In this document: piece by piece, positions 9,361 to 21,130 of the stretch
How positions within the stretch are numbered: position 1 is the first letter of the stretch
How the letters are laid out: the number at the start of each line of letters is the position of its first letter
Assembly (NCBI GenBank): GCA_008638375.1
Contig: CM018046.1
Span: forward strand, 41,531,706-41,595,705
Origin: Nyssa sinensis
Taxonomy: Eukaryota; Streptophyta; Magnoliopsida; Cornales; Nyssaceae
Direction: 5' to 3'
Length of the DNA stretch: 64,000 nt
Notes under the pieces: model-generated
What the model was told of the DNA's origin: nothing
Databases searched by the model: none
Seen by the model: only the letters and a program-made list of their open reading frames with translations
Position numbers and translations under genes: made by a program

Positions 9361-11720
9361 TTTAGGAGCTTTTTCTTTGAGGGCAATAGCGTGGCACTCC
9401 CGGGAGGTTGGCTGACACCCTCTGACGAAGTGAACGCTCTGGTTGTGGACGTACTTCAGACACTGATGGAGGGTCGAAGTGACTGCTCCTATCTGATGCA
9501 ACCAGGGTCTCCCGATTATGACGTTGTAGGGAGACTTCATGTCTAACACCATGTACTCTGAGATGGTGGTCTTCTGCCCTTCACCCTCTCCTATAGTGGT
9601 AGGAAGGTCGACTCTCCCCAATGGGGTGCTGAGGTTGCCATCAAAAGCTGCCATCACGGCAGTGGTGGGCTTGACATTGTCGTGGTCTATCCCCATCTGT
9701 TTGAGCGGTTCATAGAACAGTATGTTGACAGAGCTGCCCGTATCGACCAGGACTCTCCTGGTCTCAAAGTTGGCGATTCTGAGGGTGATAACAAGGGCGT
9801 CACTGTGAGGGCAGTGTACCCCTGCTAGATCTTGCTCGGTGAATTGGATATCTGGTGCCGGCTTGAGCCTCTTTTCGACGTTGGAGATCTGTACTACGTT
9901 CGGGGCGGCTCTGGCCTCCCGAGCATATCTCTTTCTTGCCCTGTTGGACATTCCTGTGATAGGGGAGTCAGCATGGAGGACGTATATGACGTGATTGTTC
10001 TGCCTCTGGGACTCGTTTCGTCCCTCCCTCTGCTCCTGCCTCTGTTCGGGCCTCTGGTCTGGCCGCTGTTGAGGCTTGTCTTCTTGGGGGTTTTGCCTTT
10101 CGTCCTGCTTGACGAACTCCCGAAGACGCCCCTTCTTTATGAGCTGCTCTATCTCATATCGGAGAGTCCTGCAAGTGTTAGTTGTATGTCCATGATCTTT
10201 ATGGAAATTACAATACTTACTTTGGTCCCGCAGGCTGGGATCTCCCTTGATTAGTTCCGGCCACCTCAGGTTCTCCCGATCTTGGATTTACCGGAGTACC
10301 TGGTTCGGTGTGGTGTTCAGAAGAGTGAAGTTGGTGAACTCCCTCGGTCCGGAGTTGTACACAGCTCTGGGTGCTGTTCTTTTCTCTGGGCTCCTGGCCC
10401 TCTTTTTGTTGGAGTCTCTTCTGTGATCCTCCTTCTTGTGGTCCTCCCGCTTTGGATTGTCCTTCTAGGTCTGATCTCTGCCCTTCTGGGACGTGCGGTT
10501 GGCTTCTTCCAGGTTGATGTATTTTCTGGCCCGATCCATTAATGCCGCTATATCGGCTGGAGGGCTCTTTGTCAAGGAGTCTCTGAACCCACCTTGGGCA
10601 AGCCCAGCAGTTAGGGCTGCTACAAGGAATTTCGGGCTGCAGTCGGTGATCTCCGTGAGTTCGGTGTTGAAGCGCGCAATGTAGGCTCGGAGGGATTCCT
10701 CCCTGGTCTGCTTAACGTTCAGCAGGAATTCTGGCCCCCTTCTGAGCCTCCTGCTGGTCATAAACCTGTCTAAGAACTGTCTACCGAGCTCGTAGAAGCT
10801 GGTAACTGAGTTAGGAGGGAGGTTATGGAACCACTTCAGAGCAGTTCCCTTCAAGCTGGTGATGAACGTTCGGCACATAAAAGCATCAGAGGCTCCGTGA
10901 AGGGCCATCGTATGCTGGTAATGAGAGAGATGATCTCCTGGATCTCCAGATCCATCGTACAGGGTAAACTTGGGCACCATGAACTTTCTGGGCCTCTCTT
11001 CTGACATGATGGTGTGAGTGAATGGGGTGGCCAGTCTTCGGAGCAGCCTGGCCAGTTCGTCTTGCTCTGGAGGGTTCTAAGGTCCTCTCAAGGTAATTGT
11101 CCAGTCCATCGACTCGGCAATTTCCTCTACCCTCCGCGGGTCTTTGAGTCTGACATCTTGTGAACCCTGCCTGACAGCCTCGGTTTCAGGGTAGTAGGGT
11201 TGATTACGCCTTTCGAACGGAGGAAGATTCCGAACCGGAGGGTTTGGAGCTGCATGAGGAGGCTCCTGCGGTGCCGGGTGTGCTCCCGAGGCCCTTGGAG
11301 TTGGGGCTCGAGTAGTGCTCCGGTAATGGATGTCGGGGATGAAGGCGGATGTTCCCTAGCCAGGGACTGCTGATGGTTGCGGATCTCGGCCAGCGCGAGG
11401 AACGCCTGAGGGGTGCCCAGGCTGGTTAGTTGGAGCCTGCGCGTGAAGTTCTTCATTCTCTGTAGCAACAGGAGGTTGCGTTCCTGCAACGAAGTTGACC
11501 GGCGGGCTAGGAGAACCCGCCGCTTGGTTCTGCGTAAGTGTTGCCAGTGTTCTAGTGATGGTAAGCAACTGCTCCTGCACCAGTTCATTGTGTCGTTTTA
11601 TTGCTTCGATCTCTTGTCGCATAGGATTGGCCGCTGGCCCCCTTGTGCGGGGAGCAGGCGGCTGACGTTGAGCGTTTGGGAATTCTGAGTATTCTGTCGT
11701 GGTCGGAGATTTGGTGTCAT
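9358..11720 (-). pseudogene. gag: Tat-1 gag-protease, broken
   Basis: Start at 11718-11720 corresponds to the Tat-2 start at 22762. The capsid-like gag domain near 10900-10700 has GTALKWFHNLPPNSV and the FLDRFMTSRR region. A CCHH-like knuckle (YCNFHKDHGHTTN) follows near 10210, and the aspartic protease active site DTGSSVNILF is near 9740. Breaks: a one-base deletion about 50 bases after the start, TGG to TAG near 11355, CAG to TAG at 10465 and another stop before the protease. The stop at 9358 is shared with Tat-2 and is probably functional, not damage. Confidence 0.88.
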
Positions 11721-11776
11721 GGTTTTCTGGTGAGGAAAGAGTTGAGTTTATGAATAGAGCACTTGGAGATTAGTCG

Positions 11777-11794
11777 TTCCCACAGACGGCGCCA
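11777..11794 (-). promoter_or_regulatory. Tat-1 primer binding site
   Basis: TGGCGCCGTCTGTGGG begins three bases inside the 5' LTR. Its first nine bases fit the 3' end of plant tRNA-Asp; the remainder departs from it, as in other Tat-type elements. Confidence 0.7.
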
Positions 11795-11797
11795 AAC

Positions 11798-12419
11798 TGA
11801 TGCTTCACTTTTCGGCTCGCAATAAGTATGGACTCCGCGACCTGTAGAACACTCAGAAAGATGATCAGAGGACCACCGGATTGGCTCCGGCGGTAGCCGC
11901 TCCGATGCTTAAGTAAGTAAAAGGAATTGAAAGACTGTATTGAAAGCCACAGAATGAGCATAAGAAAATAAGGCGTACCTCTAGGGTTTAATTTATAAGC
12001 TGTGGCTTTCCTAAGTTGATTAGGATTCAACGCCATAAATATAGGGATTTGATCATCGGAGATTGCAGCTACCTTGCATAGAGATAACCATAGATGGTAG
12101 TTTCCTTGTTGAAGACTGCTACCTTGCATAGAGATAACCATAGATGGTAGTTTCCTTGTTGAAGACTGCTTCCTTGTTGAAGATCGCTTCCTTATTCCCT
12201 GCTCGGCACCCGCTAAGGCGGTGACGAGTTCTGGAGTGTTGGTCTGGGCCCTGTGATCTGTTCTGGATATATATGTTCGGCCACTTCCGACCTTATATGG
12301 TGATCTGGATGCTTGAGCTTTTAGTCATTGGCTGAGTGAGAATCATGTTTGCTGAGCATAGGTCGGACTGTGGTCACACGTGTCAAGTGTTGATTGGCCT
12401 GTTCTTTTATGGTATATCA
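11798..12419 (-). repeat. Tat-1 5' LTR
   Basis: 622 bases, matching 746-1349 except for about 15 substitutions and an extra 18-base unit (GCTTCCTTGTTGAAGATC type). On the element strand a TATAAATTAAACCCTA motif near 12000-11985 is the likely TATA box of the sense transcript. Confidence 0.92.
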
Positions 12420-14118
12420 TATATATATATATATATATTGAGTAAATATAGAAGGGTTAGTTAGAACATAATTTACTTCAAAACTACTACGAAAGATAAT
12501 ACGGTGAGAGATAATACGCAGGAATTAAACACATCAATTTTTTTAAGGTAACACGGAAATTATTCAACCATGATAAAAAAAAGAAATTGCATTCTTACTC
12601 TAATATAATAAAGAATCTTATTTTGAATACAAAATTATAAAAATAATATATATTTTAGATCAAATTCACTAATTTGAAATTAGTTCAGATTTGAAAAACT
12701 AAAAATCTCGTAACTCAAAAACAAACATTTTTATTTTTAGGATAACAAATATATCCTAAATTAAAAGATGTGTTTTTAGGCTTAAGGCCAAAAAGGGATA
12801 AACTAAACATGGACTTTGAGTTGGAAGTTTAGGCGACTAAAGCGAAGAACATATAATGGGCATTCAAGAATGCTCATTTTAATTGTTTTATTTTTTATAT
12901 TTGTTTGGTATGATTGGAAATATTTATTACATAGAATGAGTATTTTATTAAAAATTATTTTATACATTTTTTTTTATCTTAAATGAGTAATTTTTATTCT
13001 ATTTCATGTTATTTTCATTCCATTCCATTCTTGCATACCAAATATGACCTTAGAGCATTTATGATGATTACTCAAATTCATATTCAAATTTAAATTTGAG
13101 TAAAAATCATCAAATATAGCCCTACAATGGTTTACTCAAATTTATACAAAATCTATTTTTACTCAAATATGCAAAGTATTGCTCATTTACTTAAATCATG
13201 GTTTATAGCTAAATTTAAAACTTTTGGAGCAAAATATGAATTATTTTGGGACATAATGTAAATTTTTTTAAATGATTTGAGTAAAATTATTTGTGACATT
13301 CAGAGCACCTCCTATTAAATGGCATTTTTACACGAATTTGAGTAATCATTAGATATGATATTACGGGACAAAACTTCTAACATGTTTAACAAAATCTTAA
13401 AAAGAAATTAATGATAAATTAATACTAATACGTGTTCAAAATTTTCATATCTGTTCTTTTTTCCTGTTTTTTTATTTGTAGAATCAAATGATGTTCAAAC
13501 TAGTTAACTGATTTTTCTCCGAAGATTCAACAATGATTACGGTCTCAACCGATCAAGAGGACATAACCACTTTGTTGGGTAACTTTTTAGTTTTTCAATG
13601 ATAATTTGTTTTAAGTCTTTTGGTTTAGTTGTTTAATGTTTAATTTAATATTACCATCGTACTATGTTTTGAAAATTATCTTGATAATCATTTTCTCTTA
13701 TTTTTTGTTTTCAGGAATTTGCTGTCTCCAAGTGTTGGTTTGGTCCACTTGTCAATCTTAATCCAATGGCTGAAGTCGACCGACACAATCTTAATCCAAC
13801 GGATGACATTACTCCTAACGATTGGGCCCATCATGTACTTTTTCTTTGGATGGACACTGAAAAGGATCAATCTTAACAGCCATTAGGGAGAAGATTCCAC
13901 TGAACAAAAGACACGAACCGAGTGTTTACGTCTTCAGAATTTCGAGGATTGATCGAAACCAAGATTTTGCTAGGGTCGGTGGGAGGATGACATGTATGAT
14001 TCACACTAGTTATCTAAAATTTGAACAGACACTTGATATATAACGGGGAAAATCTTCTATTAATGAATTCGATACATTATGTGGAATGGTTGGGTAGGAT
14101 AAATATTATTTTATTTTT
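12420..14118. other. Host segment copy A, distal part
   Basis: AT-rich non-coding DNA that aligns with 18180-21130 (minus the 19526-20739 insertion) over its whole length and stops abruptly at 14118, where the truncated chromodomain retroelement begins. It contains the empty site of the Mutator-like element near 13755-13763 (GTCAATCTT) and a MITE-like palindrome. I see no coding sequence. Confidence 0.75.
13065..13348. mobile_element. MITE-like inverted repeat in copy A
   Basis: TGATTACTCAAATTC at 13065 and its exact complement GAATTTGAGTAATCA ending at 13348 bracket an AT-rich 284-base segment. A diverged version exists in copy B near 18815-19100, so it predates the duplication. No clear target duplication. 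Confidence 0.35.
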
Positions 14119-16025
14119 GCCTACCAGATTTCTCTCAACGGTTTGTGATCAAATGTGATGCTAGCAGAGTCGGAATTGGAGCGGTCCTTACCCAGCACAA
14201 CCAACCTGTGGCATTCTTCAGTCAGGCACTCAAAGGATCGGCGCTGGCACTATCCACCTATGAAAAGGAGATGTTGGCAGTTGTCAAAGCTGTGAGGAAG
14301 TGGCGCCCCTACTTGCTCGGAAAACCATTCACTGTACGAACCGATCATCAAAGTCTCAAGTACTTGTTGGAGCAGCGCATCACCACACCCGCTCAGTCCC
14401 GTTGGATACCCAAACTTCTGGGGTATGACTACATCATTGAGTATAAAAGAGGGTCCGAAAATCAGGCGGCAGATTCCCTCTCCCGCCAAGGTGAGCTACA
14501 GTTTCTTTCCATATCTGTTCCTCACGCAAACTGGTGGCCCGACCTTCAGAAGGAGGTTCGATAGGACCCTTTCTATGCGAGTTTGATCCACAAGCAGATT
14601 TTCCACAAGCTAATTCAGAAAGATGGAGTCTCGTTCCTCGCTGGCAGGGTCTACCTAAGTCCAGCGTCCACCTTGATTCCACGTATATTGGCAGACAGTC
14701 ACTCATCCCCAGTAGGCAGACATTTCGGCTTCTACAAGACTCTTCATCGGATCACCCAAAGCTTCACTTGGCCTAAGATGAGACAACACGTGAAGGAGTT
14801 CTTGAAAAATTGTGAAATCTGTCAACAGTACAAAACAGATTGCATGAAGCCGGTTGGTTTGTTACAACCCTTACCAATTCCTACTCGAATGTGGGCCGAC
14901 ATCTCAATGGATTTTATTGAAGGGCTGCCCGTTTCTAATGGGTACTCTGTCATCATGGTGGTTGTGGATAGATTGACAAAGTATGGCCACTTTATTCCGC
15001 TAAAACATCCCTTTACGGCCGCCATGGTTGCTAAAACATTTGTCAATAATGTGGTCAGGCTGCATGGAATTCCTACTTCCATTGTCAGTGATAGAGATAA
15101 GGTTTTCCTCAGTTCCTTTTGGCAAACTCTGTTTCGAATGCAAGGAACCCAGTTGTGTATGAGTTCCAGCTATCACCCCCAAACGGATGGCCAGTTTGAG
15201 GTGGTGAATCGCACCCTCAAACAGTATCTACGATGCTTTGCAGGGCAGCAGCCTCGAAAATGGATAGAGTGGATTCCTTGGGCTGAATTCAGCTACAACA
15301 CTTCTACCCACTCCTCCACCAAAATGACCCTGTTTGAAGCCGTGTATGGCATGCCCCCACCGAGTTTACTGGCCTACGTTCCGGGCACGGATCGAGTTCA
15401 GGCGGTGGATGAATACTTACAAGACCGCGATGCCATCTTACGAGAAATACAACACAACCTTCGGCTTGCACAGGAACGAATGAAGGGTCAAGCAAATCAA
15501 CATAGGCGAGAGGTATCCTTTGAAGTTAGTGATTACATTTACTTGAAGTTGCAGCCCTATCGTCAGACTTCGGTGGCTTTTCAAGGGTCCCTAAAGCTCT
15601 CTCCCCGCTTCTTCGGTCCGTTTAAGGTGTTAGAAAAGGTAGGCAATGTGGCTTACAAATTGGATCTCCCTGCTGGGTCCCAAATCCACAATGTTGTCCA
15701 TGTTAGCCGGTTAAGGAAGTTCCTGGGAAATATCAGGCCTGTCTCCACTGTGCCACCACCTGTAGCTGATGACTCCACTATTCTTCCACAACCGAAAACT
15801 ATTTTGGCCCGACGTGAAATTCAGAAAGGGAAATATCGCCCCCGGACAGAAATTTTAGTGAAATGGAGGGGCACCACAGCTGAGGATGCCACTTGGGAGA
15901 ATGCATGGCGTTTCTCCAAGTCCTACCCTAACTTCGTCCTTGAGGACAAGGCCGGTTTAAGTGGGGGGGATTGTTACGTGTCCCATTCTGCATGTCCCAG
16001 GCACGTGGCCCCTGCAGCATCATAA
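14119..16025 (+). pseudogene. pol: Chromovirus pol remnant (RNase H - integrase - chromodomain)
   Basis: One reading frame with a single in-frame TAG at 14562. RNase H: LPDFSQRFVIKCDAS, ALSTYEKEMLAVV, VRTDHQSLKYLLEQ and ENQAADSLSR. Integrase: zinc region with CEICQQYK (14815), then the catalytic core with MDFIEGLPVS, IVSDRDKVF and the QTDGQFEVVNR region, where the usual Q-T/E catalytic glutamate context reads FEVVNR. The tail has PRFFGPFKVLEKVGNVAYKL and HNVVHVSRLRKF, then a chromodomain (ILARREIQKGKY, EILVKWRG, ATWEN) near 15800-15930. The last codons run into the LTR, so the natural stop was lost or is shared with it. Truncated, so inactive. Confidence 0.88.
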
Positions 16026-16289
16026 GTGGGCCTGCATCAGCAACGAATCAGCATCGAATTAATTCAAGAAGAATAAGTCTCATTCAGTTTCATTCAGTTC
16101 CTATTCTTTTGCATGTTTTCCTAGTCTTATGTAAATACCTAGTCTCTATGAATAAGTGGAGACGGGTCATACTTTCTGTTGCTTGTAAGGCTATTAATAT
16201 AGCCCAGGTTAATGGAATAAAAGGCATGAATTGTCCATAACTCCTAACTCTTGTCTTCTCTTCCTTATCTCCTAAATTCACTTGCAACA
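15972..16289 (+). repeat. LTR of the truncated chromovirus
   Basis: Begins TGTTACGTGTCCC directly after the polypurine tract and ends TTGCAACA, about 318 bases. AATGAAATAAAAGG-like sequence near 16210 could be its poly(A) signal. No second copy in the window. Confidence 0.65.
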
Positions 16290-17028
16290 GTTTCCTCCCA
16301 AATGTTTCTCAGCTTCTATAACCAGTTTTGGCTTTTGAAATTGTTATTCTAGTCCAGAAATTTTATAGGCTGTCTACTCTGTTTTTACACTAAACCTTTA
16401 TTAAGAAATTAAAGTCATTTGAGGTGATCTCTGTCTAAGGTGCTTTTTGGGCCACCCTCCAAAAACTTAAGATGAGGGATCAAACTGCCAAGTTTACTGC
16501 CATATGAAGTTCTTCTATGTAACGGAAAAAGAAAGGAAAATTTTTTTAACATGAACAAAATTCAGGTGGAAGTCATCATATAATACTTTCCATATAAATT
16601 TAATTGATAAGAAATTCGAATTCCTCCCCAAGAACAGGAAAAGGAAAAGAAAAGGCTTAAATTCTTCAGTAAATTCAATTGGATAAGAAAATTTATCTGC
16701 TCATACGGTCGCTATTGAGAATTTCATTATGCAGAAACCGAGACGGGAAATAGGACTCTGATGTGAATAAACAATATTCACTAATGATTTTTCTGCATCC
16801 AATAAAACTATATCACAAATAATATAATTTAATATATGAAGCTATTCTTTGGTAGAGATAACAACATCCAAGACCAAATGACCAAATGACTGGAATAGAA
16901 AAGAATACAAAAGATAGTGTATTGCATATTCTTGTACACACGCACGCACACCCACACACACACGTATATATATATATATATAGATATAGATATAATTTTT
17001 TTCTTTTTATGGGATCACCTTGATACTT
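16290..17028. other. Intergenic, 3' flank of paralogue B
   Basis: AT-rich, with a CA/TA microsatellite at 16937-16981. No coding or repeat element recognised. Confidence 0.6.
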
Positions 17029-17577
17029 CTACTCATCAATCACTACTGTGAAGTCCTGTTCCAAAGTTGGCTGCAGGTGATTTCCTTCAATTTCAACCAT
17101 TTCAATTTCGGTTTGAGGTGGAGAAGGTGGTTGTTCTGGGTTTTCTTGCTGCTGGGTGAACCAAATGATGTATAGAGTAGGAATGGTTTGTAGGTTATTA
17201 TAAAACCAAAAAATATAGCGCTTAAGCGTATTGGAAAGGGAACAATACAAAGGAGAGCTGCTAAAGCCTACAATGATGAAATAGGCAATCCAGAAATGTG
17301 ACCATGGCAGAAAGATTGAGCACAGCAATAAAATAGCCACTGGCACAGAGAAGTCTCCTGCCTGCAAGCGAATTGCATCAGCAGCAACGGCAACACAGAC
17401 ACAAATTTTGATGGAAATGAAGAGGAAGATGAAGATTACAATGCCGATAATAAGTAAGAAGGCTATCTTCACACTGGGTTGATATGTGCTCAGAGGATCA
17501 TGATCAAGGAGTAGGAAGATGAAGCAGAGGCTAATAAGAGGAGGGACTGCATATCTCAGGTCGATATTGGCCTTCAT
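17029..17577 (-). CDS. Membrane-protein paralogue B, 182 residues, unknown family
   Basis: Intact frame from the ATG at 17575-17577. A longer frame through the CT repeat would add a Ser/Leu-repeat leader not shared by the other paralogues, so I reject it. Hydrophobic segments lie near residues 10-24, 36-62, 76-91, 94-108 and 121-140; the tail (141-182) is polar, Gln/Pro/Glu-rich and acidic. Motifs shared with the paralogue at 49989: DLRY near the N-terminus, a QxGDFSxP motif before the third hydrophobic segment, HFW after it, IxxxxxW, and an E-E/V-E-I/M-V patch in the tail. The family is unknown to me. It is probably a small polytopic membrane protein; localisation and function cannot be inferred. 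It sits in the right copy of a duplicated segment with strong (CT)n in its leader. Confidence 0.7.
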   Translation of the reverse strand: MKANIDLRYAVPPLISLCFIFLLLDHDPLSTYQPSVKIAFLLIIGIVIFIFLFISIKICVCVAVAADAIRLQAGDFSVPVAILLLCSIFLPWSHFWIAYFIIVGFSSSPLYCSLSNTLKRYIFWFYNNLQTIPTLYIIWFTQQQENPEQPPSPPQTEIEMVEIEGNHLQPTLEQDFTVVIDE

Positions 17578-17610
17578 CTTCTGTGTGTCTGGAGTATAAT
17601 GCACGGAGGA

Positions 17611-17614
<4 letters not shown>

Positions 17615-17668
<54 letters not shown>
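17615..17668. repeat. (GA)n microsatellite in probable 5' UTR of paralogue B
   Basis: About 27 GA units, CT on the gene strand, starting 38 bases upstream of the ATG. Longer than the tract in paralogue A. GA/CT leaders of this kind can bind plant BPC/GAGA-type factors; regulation here is only inferred. Confidence 0.9.
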
Positions 17669-17674
<6 letters not shown>

Positions 17675-18163
17675 TGGAATTGGATTGCTTTACGTGTGTA
17701 GTTCATATATATTGGTGAGGGGTCCATTCGGTCAGGTGATGAAAAAGTGTGTTCCAGACCAGAGTAAAGAGAAGGGTCATAGAGTTAAAAGATTCAAGAT
17801 AAAAAGGTCAGAGGTTCAACAGTTCTCACACCCTGATGTGCCTATGGTTTGATTACATTACTTCCTTGTCACGTAGAATAGACAAGGATTTTATTTAGTC
17901 AACTAAATATTAAAGTCTAGGCAATGAAAAGTGGATATGATTTAAAAATTGATAGGCTCAATGTGCTGCAATCTAGAGACTGAAACTAGAGAAAGAGTTG
18001 AAGGGTTAAAGGTTAGAGGTTCAAGAAAAGGTTAGGTGGTTAACGGAATTCAACATTGAGAAGGAAAAAAGAGTTGCTACCATGGGGACAATGCTAAGAA
18101 ATTCCCCTACCAAAACAAATCCAATAGTTCATTGCAAAGCAGAGCAGCAGCATAATCTGAAAG

Positions 18164-18200
<37 letters not shown>

Positions 18201-21130
18201 AGTAAATATAGAAGGGTCAGTTAGAACATAATTTACTTCAAAACTTCTACCAGAGATGATCCAAAGGAATCAAAAACATTAATTTTCTTAAGGTAACACA
18301 GAAATTTCTCAACTATGATAAAAATGCATCCTTACTCTAATATAATAAAGAATCTTATTTTGAATATAAAATTATAAAAATAATATATATTTTAGATCAA
18401 ATTCACCAATTTGAAATTAGCTCAGATTTGAAAAACTAAAAATCTTATAATTTAAAAACAAATATTTTTATTTTTAGGGTAAGAAATATATTCTACATTA
18501 GAAGATATGTGTTTTTAGGCTTAAGGCTAAAAAAGGATTAAACCAATATGGACTTTGAGTTGGAAGTTTAGGTGACTAAAGCGAAGAACATGGAATGGGC
18601 ATTCATAAATGTTTATTTTAATTTTTTAACTTTTAATTTTTATTTGGTATGATTAAAAATGTCTATTACATAGAATGGATATTTTATTAAAAATTTATTT
18701 TAAATATTCTTTGATCCTAAATGAGTAATCTTTATTCTATTTTATGTTATTTTTATTATATTTCTTATTTCATTCTATTCTTGTATTCTAAATATGACCT
18801 TAGAGTATTTTTGATAGTTAGCCAAATCCATATTTAAATTTAAATTTAAGTAAAAATCATCAAATATAATCCTACAATGGTTTACTCAAATTTATACAAA
18901 ATCTATTTTTATTCAAATATGCAAAGTATTGCTCATTTACTTAAATCATGATTTACAGTTAAATTTAAAATTTCTGGAGCAAAATATGAATTATTTTGGG
19001 AGATAATATAAATTTTTTTAAATGATTTGAATAAAATTATATGTGACCATCAGATAATTTTATATCAAATGAGATTTTTACACAAATTTGAGTAATCATA
19101 AAAAATAATCTTACGGGACAAAACTTCTAACGTATTAAACAAAATCTTAAAAAAGATTAATGGTAAATTAGTCCTATTAAGTGTTCACATTTTTTCATAT
19201 CTGTTCTTTTTTTGTTTTTTTTAATTTGTGGAATCAAATGATGTTCCAACTAGTTAACTGGTTTTTCTCCGAAGAATCAACAATGATTAAGGTCTCAACC
19301 GATCAAGGGGACATAACTACTTTGTTGGGTAACTTTTTAGTTTTTCAATGATAATTTGTTTTAAGTCTTTTGGTTTAGTTGTTTAATGTTTAATTTAATA
19401 TTACCATCGTACTATGTTTTGAAAATTATCTTGATAATCATTTTCTCTTATGTTTTCGCCCACGTGCTGCTTTTTTTCAGGAATTACCTGTCTCCAAGTG
19501 TCTGTTTGGTCCACTTGTCAATCCTGAATTTTTGATCCGATTCACGTGGTTATAAAAATTATTTCTCCAACTCAGGCTTGTTTCAACTTATTTTTTGGAC
19601 TCATGTCTTTTTGAAAAGCGTCTAAATCTTAGATGCTTTTGTAAATTTTTTTTAGCCAAAAGTGTATAAGAATCCTACGCCTTTGAAAGGCGTCTTAAAC
19701 TTATACGCCTTTATTTAATCCTATTTAAAAGCGTATAAGATTAAGACGCCTTTTAAAGGCGTCTAAATCTTATACGCTTTTAAAGTGATACACTCCTTTT
19801 AAAACAGTTGGATCATGTGTACTTTTAAAAGATAATATATATATATAGATAAATACGAATATAAATACGAGTATATATACAGAAAAATATAGATAAAATA
19901 TATGTACATATATATATATATACATAAATATATACATAAATATATTTATAAATATATACACTCCTTTTAAATATGTATACATAAATAGTAATTAGATAAA
20001 TACGAGTGTCTATAAATATATATGTACATAATATATATATATATATATATAAATATGTATGCACACACGAATAAATTCATATTTATATAAAATGAAATTA
20101 ATTTATAATATTTTAAAAATTTATTATATAGTTCGAGATCAATCTCGATCAATCATAAACCATAGTTTCCTAACGTGACTGTACGTCTACTTACAACTCA
20201 CTTATAATATTTATCCTGCATTTGGTTGTTAGGAAAATTATGATATGCTGTTTGAAAGTTGACATAAATTTTATTTTTTATTTTTTATTTTTTATAAATT
20301 AACATATTATACATGTTAATTTATGATTAATCGAGATTGATATATTTATAAATATATTTATGTATATATGTATATATATTTATGGACACTTGTATTTATA
20401 TTCATATTTATCTATATATATATAAAAATTTTATCTTTTAAAATTATACCTAATTCAAGAGTTTTAAAAGGAGTGTATCACTTTAAAAGCGTATAAGATT
20501 TAGACGTCTTTTAAAAGCGTTTAAATCTTATACGCTTTTAATTAGGATTAAATAAAGGTGTATAAGTTTAAGACGTCTTTCAAAGGCGTAGGATTCTTAT
20601 ACATTTTTGGCTAAAAAAAATTTACAAAAGCGTTTAAGATTTATATGCTTTTCAAAAGGATATGAGTTCGAAAAATAAGTTGAAACATGTCTGAGTTCGA
20701 AAAATAATTTTTATAATCACGTGGGTCGGAAAAAATTTTGTCAATCCTAATGCAATGGCGGAAGTGACCGACACAATCTTAACGTAACGGATGACATTAT
20801 TCCGAACGATTGGGGCCCATCATGTACTTTTTCTTTGGACGGACACTGAAAGGGGGCGGTCAATGTTAATGGCCATTAGGGAGAAGATTCCATTGAACAA
20901 AAGACACGACCCGAGTGTTTACGTCTTCAGAATTTGGTGGATTGATTGAGACCAAGATTTTGGTAGGATCGGTGGGACCTTATTTAATCCAAACAGATGA
21001 CACGTATGATTCACACTAGTTATCTAAAATTTGAACAGACACTTGATATATAACGGGGAAAATCTTCTATTAATGAATTCGATACATTATGTGGAATGGT
21101 TGGGTAGGATAAATATTATTTTATTTTTTA
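17669..21130. other. Upstream region of paralogue B (copy B of host duplication)
   Basis: Aligns with 233-745 plus 12420-14118. It is interrupted by the Mutator-like element at 19526-20739. The (TA)n at 18166-18198 is the uninterrupted counterpart of the Tat-1 insertion site. No coding sequence seen. Confidence 0.75.
19526..20739. mobile_element. Non-autonomous Mutator-like element with terminal inverted repeats of about 350 bp
   Basis: 1214-base insertion present only in copy B. It is flanked by a perfect 9-base direct repeat GTCAATCCT (19517-19525 and 20740-20748), the length typical of Mutator-family target duplications; the empty site in copy A reads GTCAATCTT. Left arm 19526 to about 19880 pairs with about 20375 to 20739. 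The arms contain several copies of a palindromic unit of the type GCGTATAAGATTTAGACGC flanked by AAA/TTT. The middle is TA-rich and has no coding capacity, so a transposase would have to come from elsewhere. Confidence 0.8.

Larger units (their letters stand above)
746..12419 (-). mobile_element. Tat-1: Ty3/gypsy Tat-lineage LTR retrotransposon, decayed
   Basis: Complete but disabled element, 11.67 kb, sense strand minus. From its 5' end: LTR 11798-12419, primer site, gag-protease 11720-9358, pol 9357-6018, palindrome array about 6000-5446, two genes on the opposite strand (4507-4827 and 1759-3677), polypurine tract 1363-1354, LTR 746-1349. Tat-lineage assignment rests on the RT plus two RNase H domains, no chromodomain, and genes between pol and the 3' LTR in antisense. 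By eye the LTRs differ by roughly 15 substitutions and an 18-base indel. The coding region has several stops and frameshifts, so it is not autonomous. Tat-2 at 22047-34152 is a close relative in inverted orientation. Confidence 0.93.
14119..16289 (+). mobile_element. 5'-truncated chromodomain Ty3/gypsy element
   Basis: Starts abruptly inside the RT-RNase H junction and runs through RNase H, integrase and chromodomain to a G-rich polypurine tract (15960-15969) and one LTR. The 5' half, including gag, protease, RT core and 5' LTR, is missing. The C-terminal chromodomain and domain order place it among the chromoviruses, closest to the Tekay/Del type as I judge it. Confidence 0.85.

Noticed and set aside
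9832..10542. Leu/Val-rich frames on the plus strand opposite gag (also 24250-24651 minus)
   Set aside because: Complement of the Arg/Gln/Glu-rich gag C-terminus; hydrophobicity is an artefact of reading that strand.
11127..11588. 153-codon frame on the minus strand and its homologue 22895-23356 (plus)
   Set aside because: Overlaps the gag N-terminal region in another frame; present in both copies only because gag is conserved there and is GC-rich.
19770..20152. Tyr/Ile-rich frames over the TA-rich centre of the Mutator-like element
   Set aside because: Simple-sequence translation; no transposase motif.
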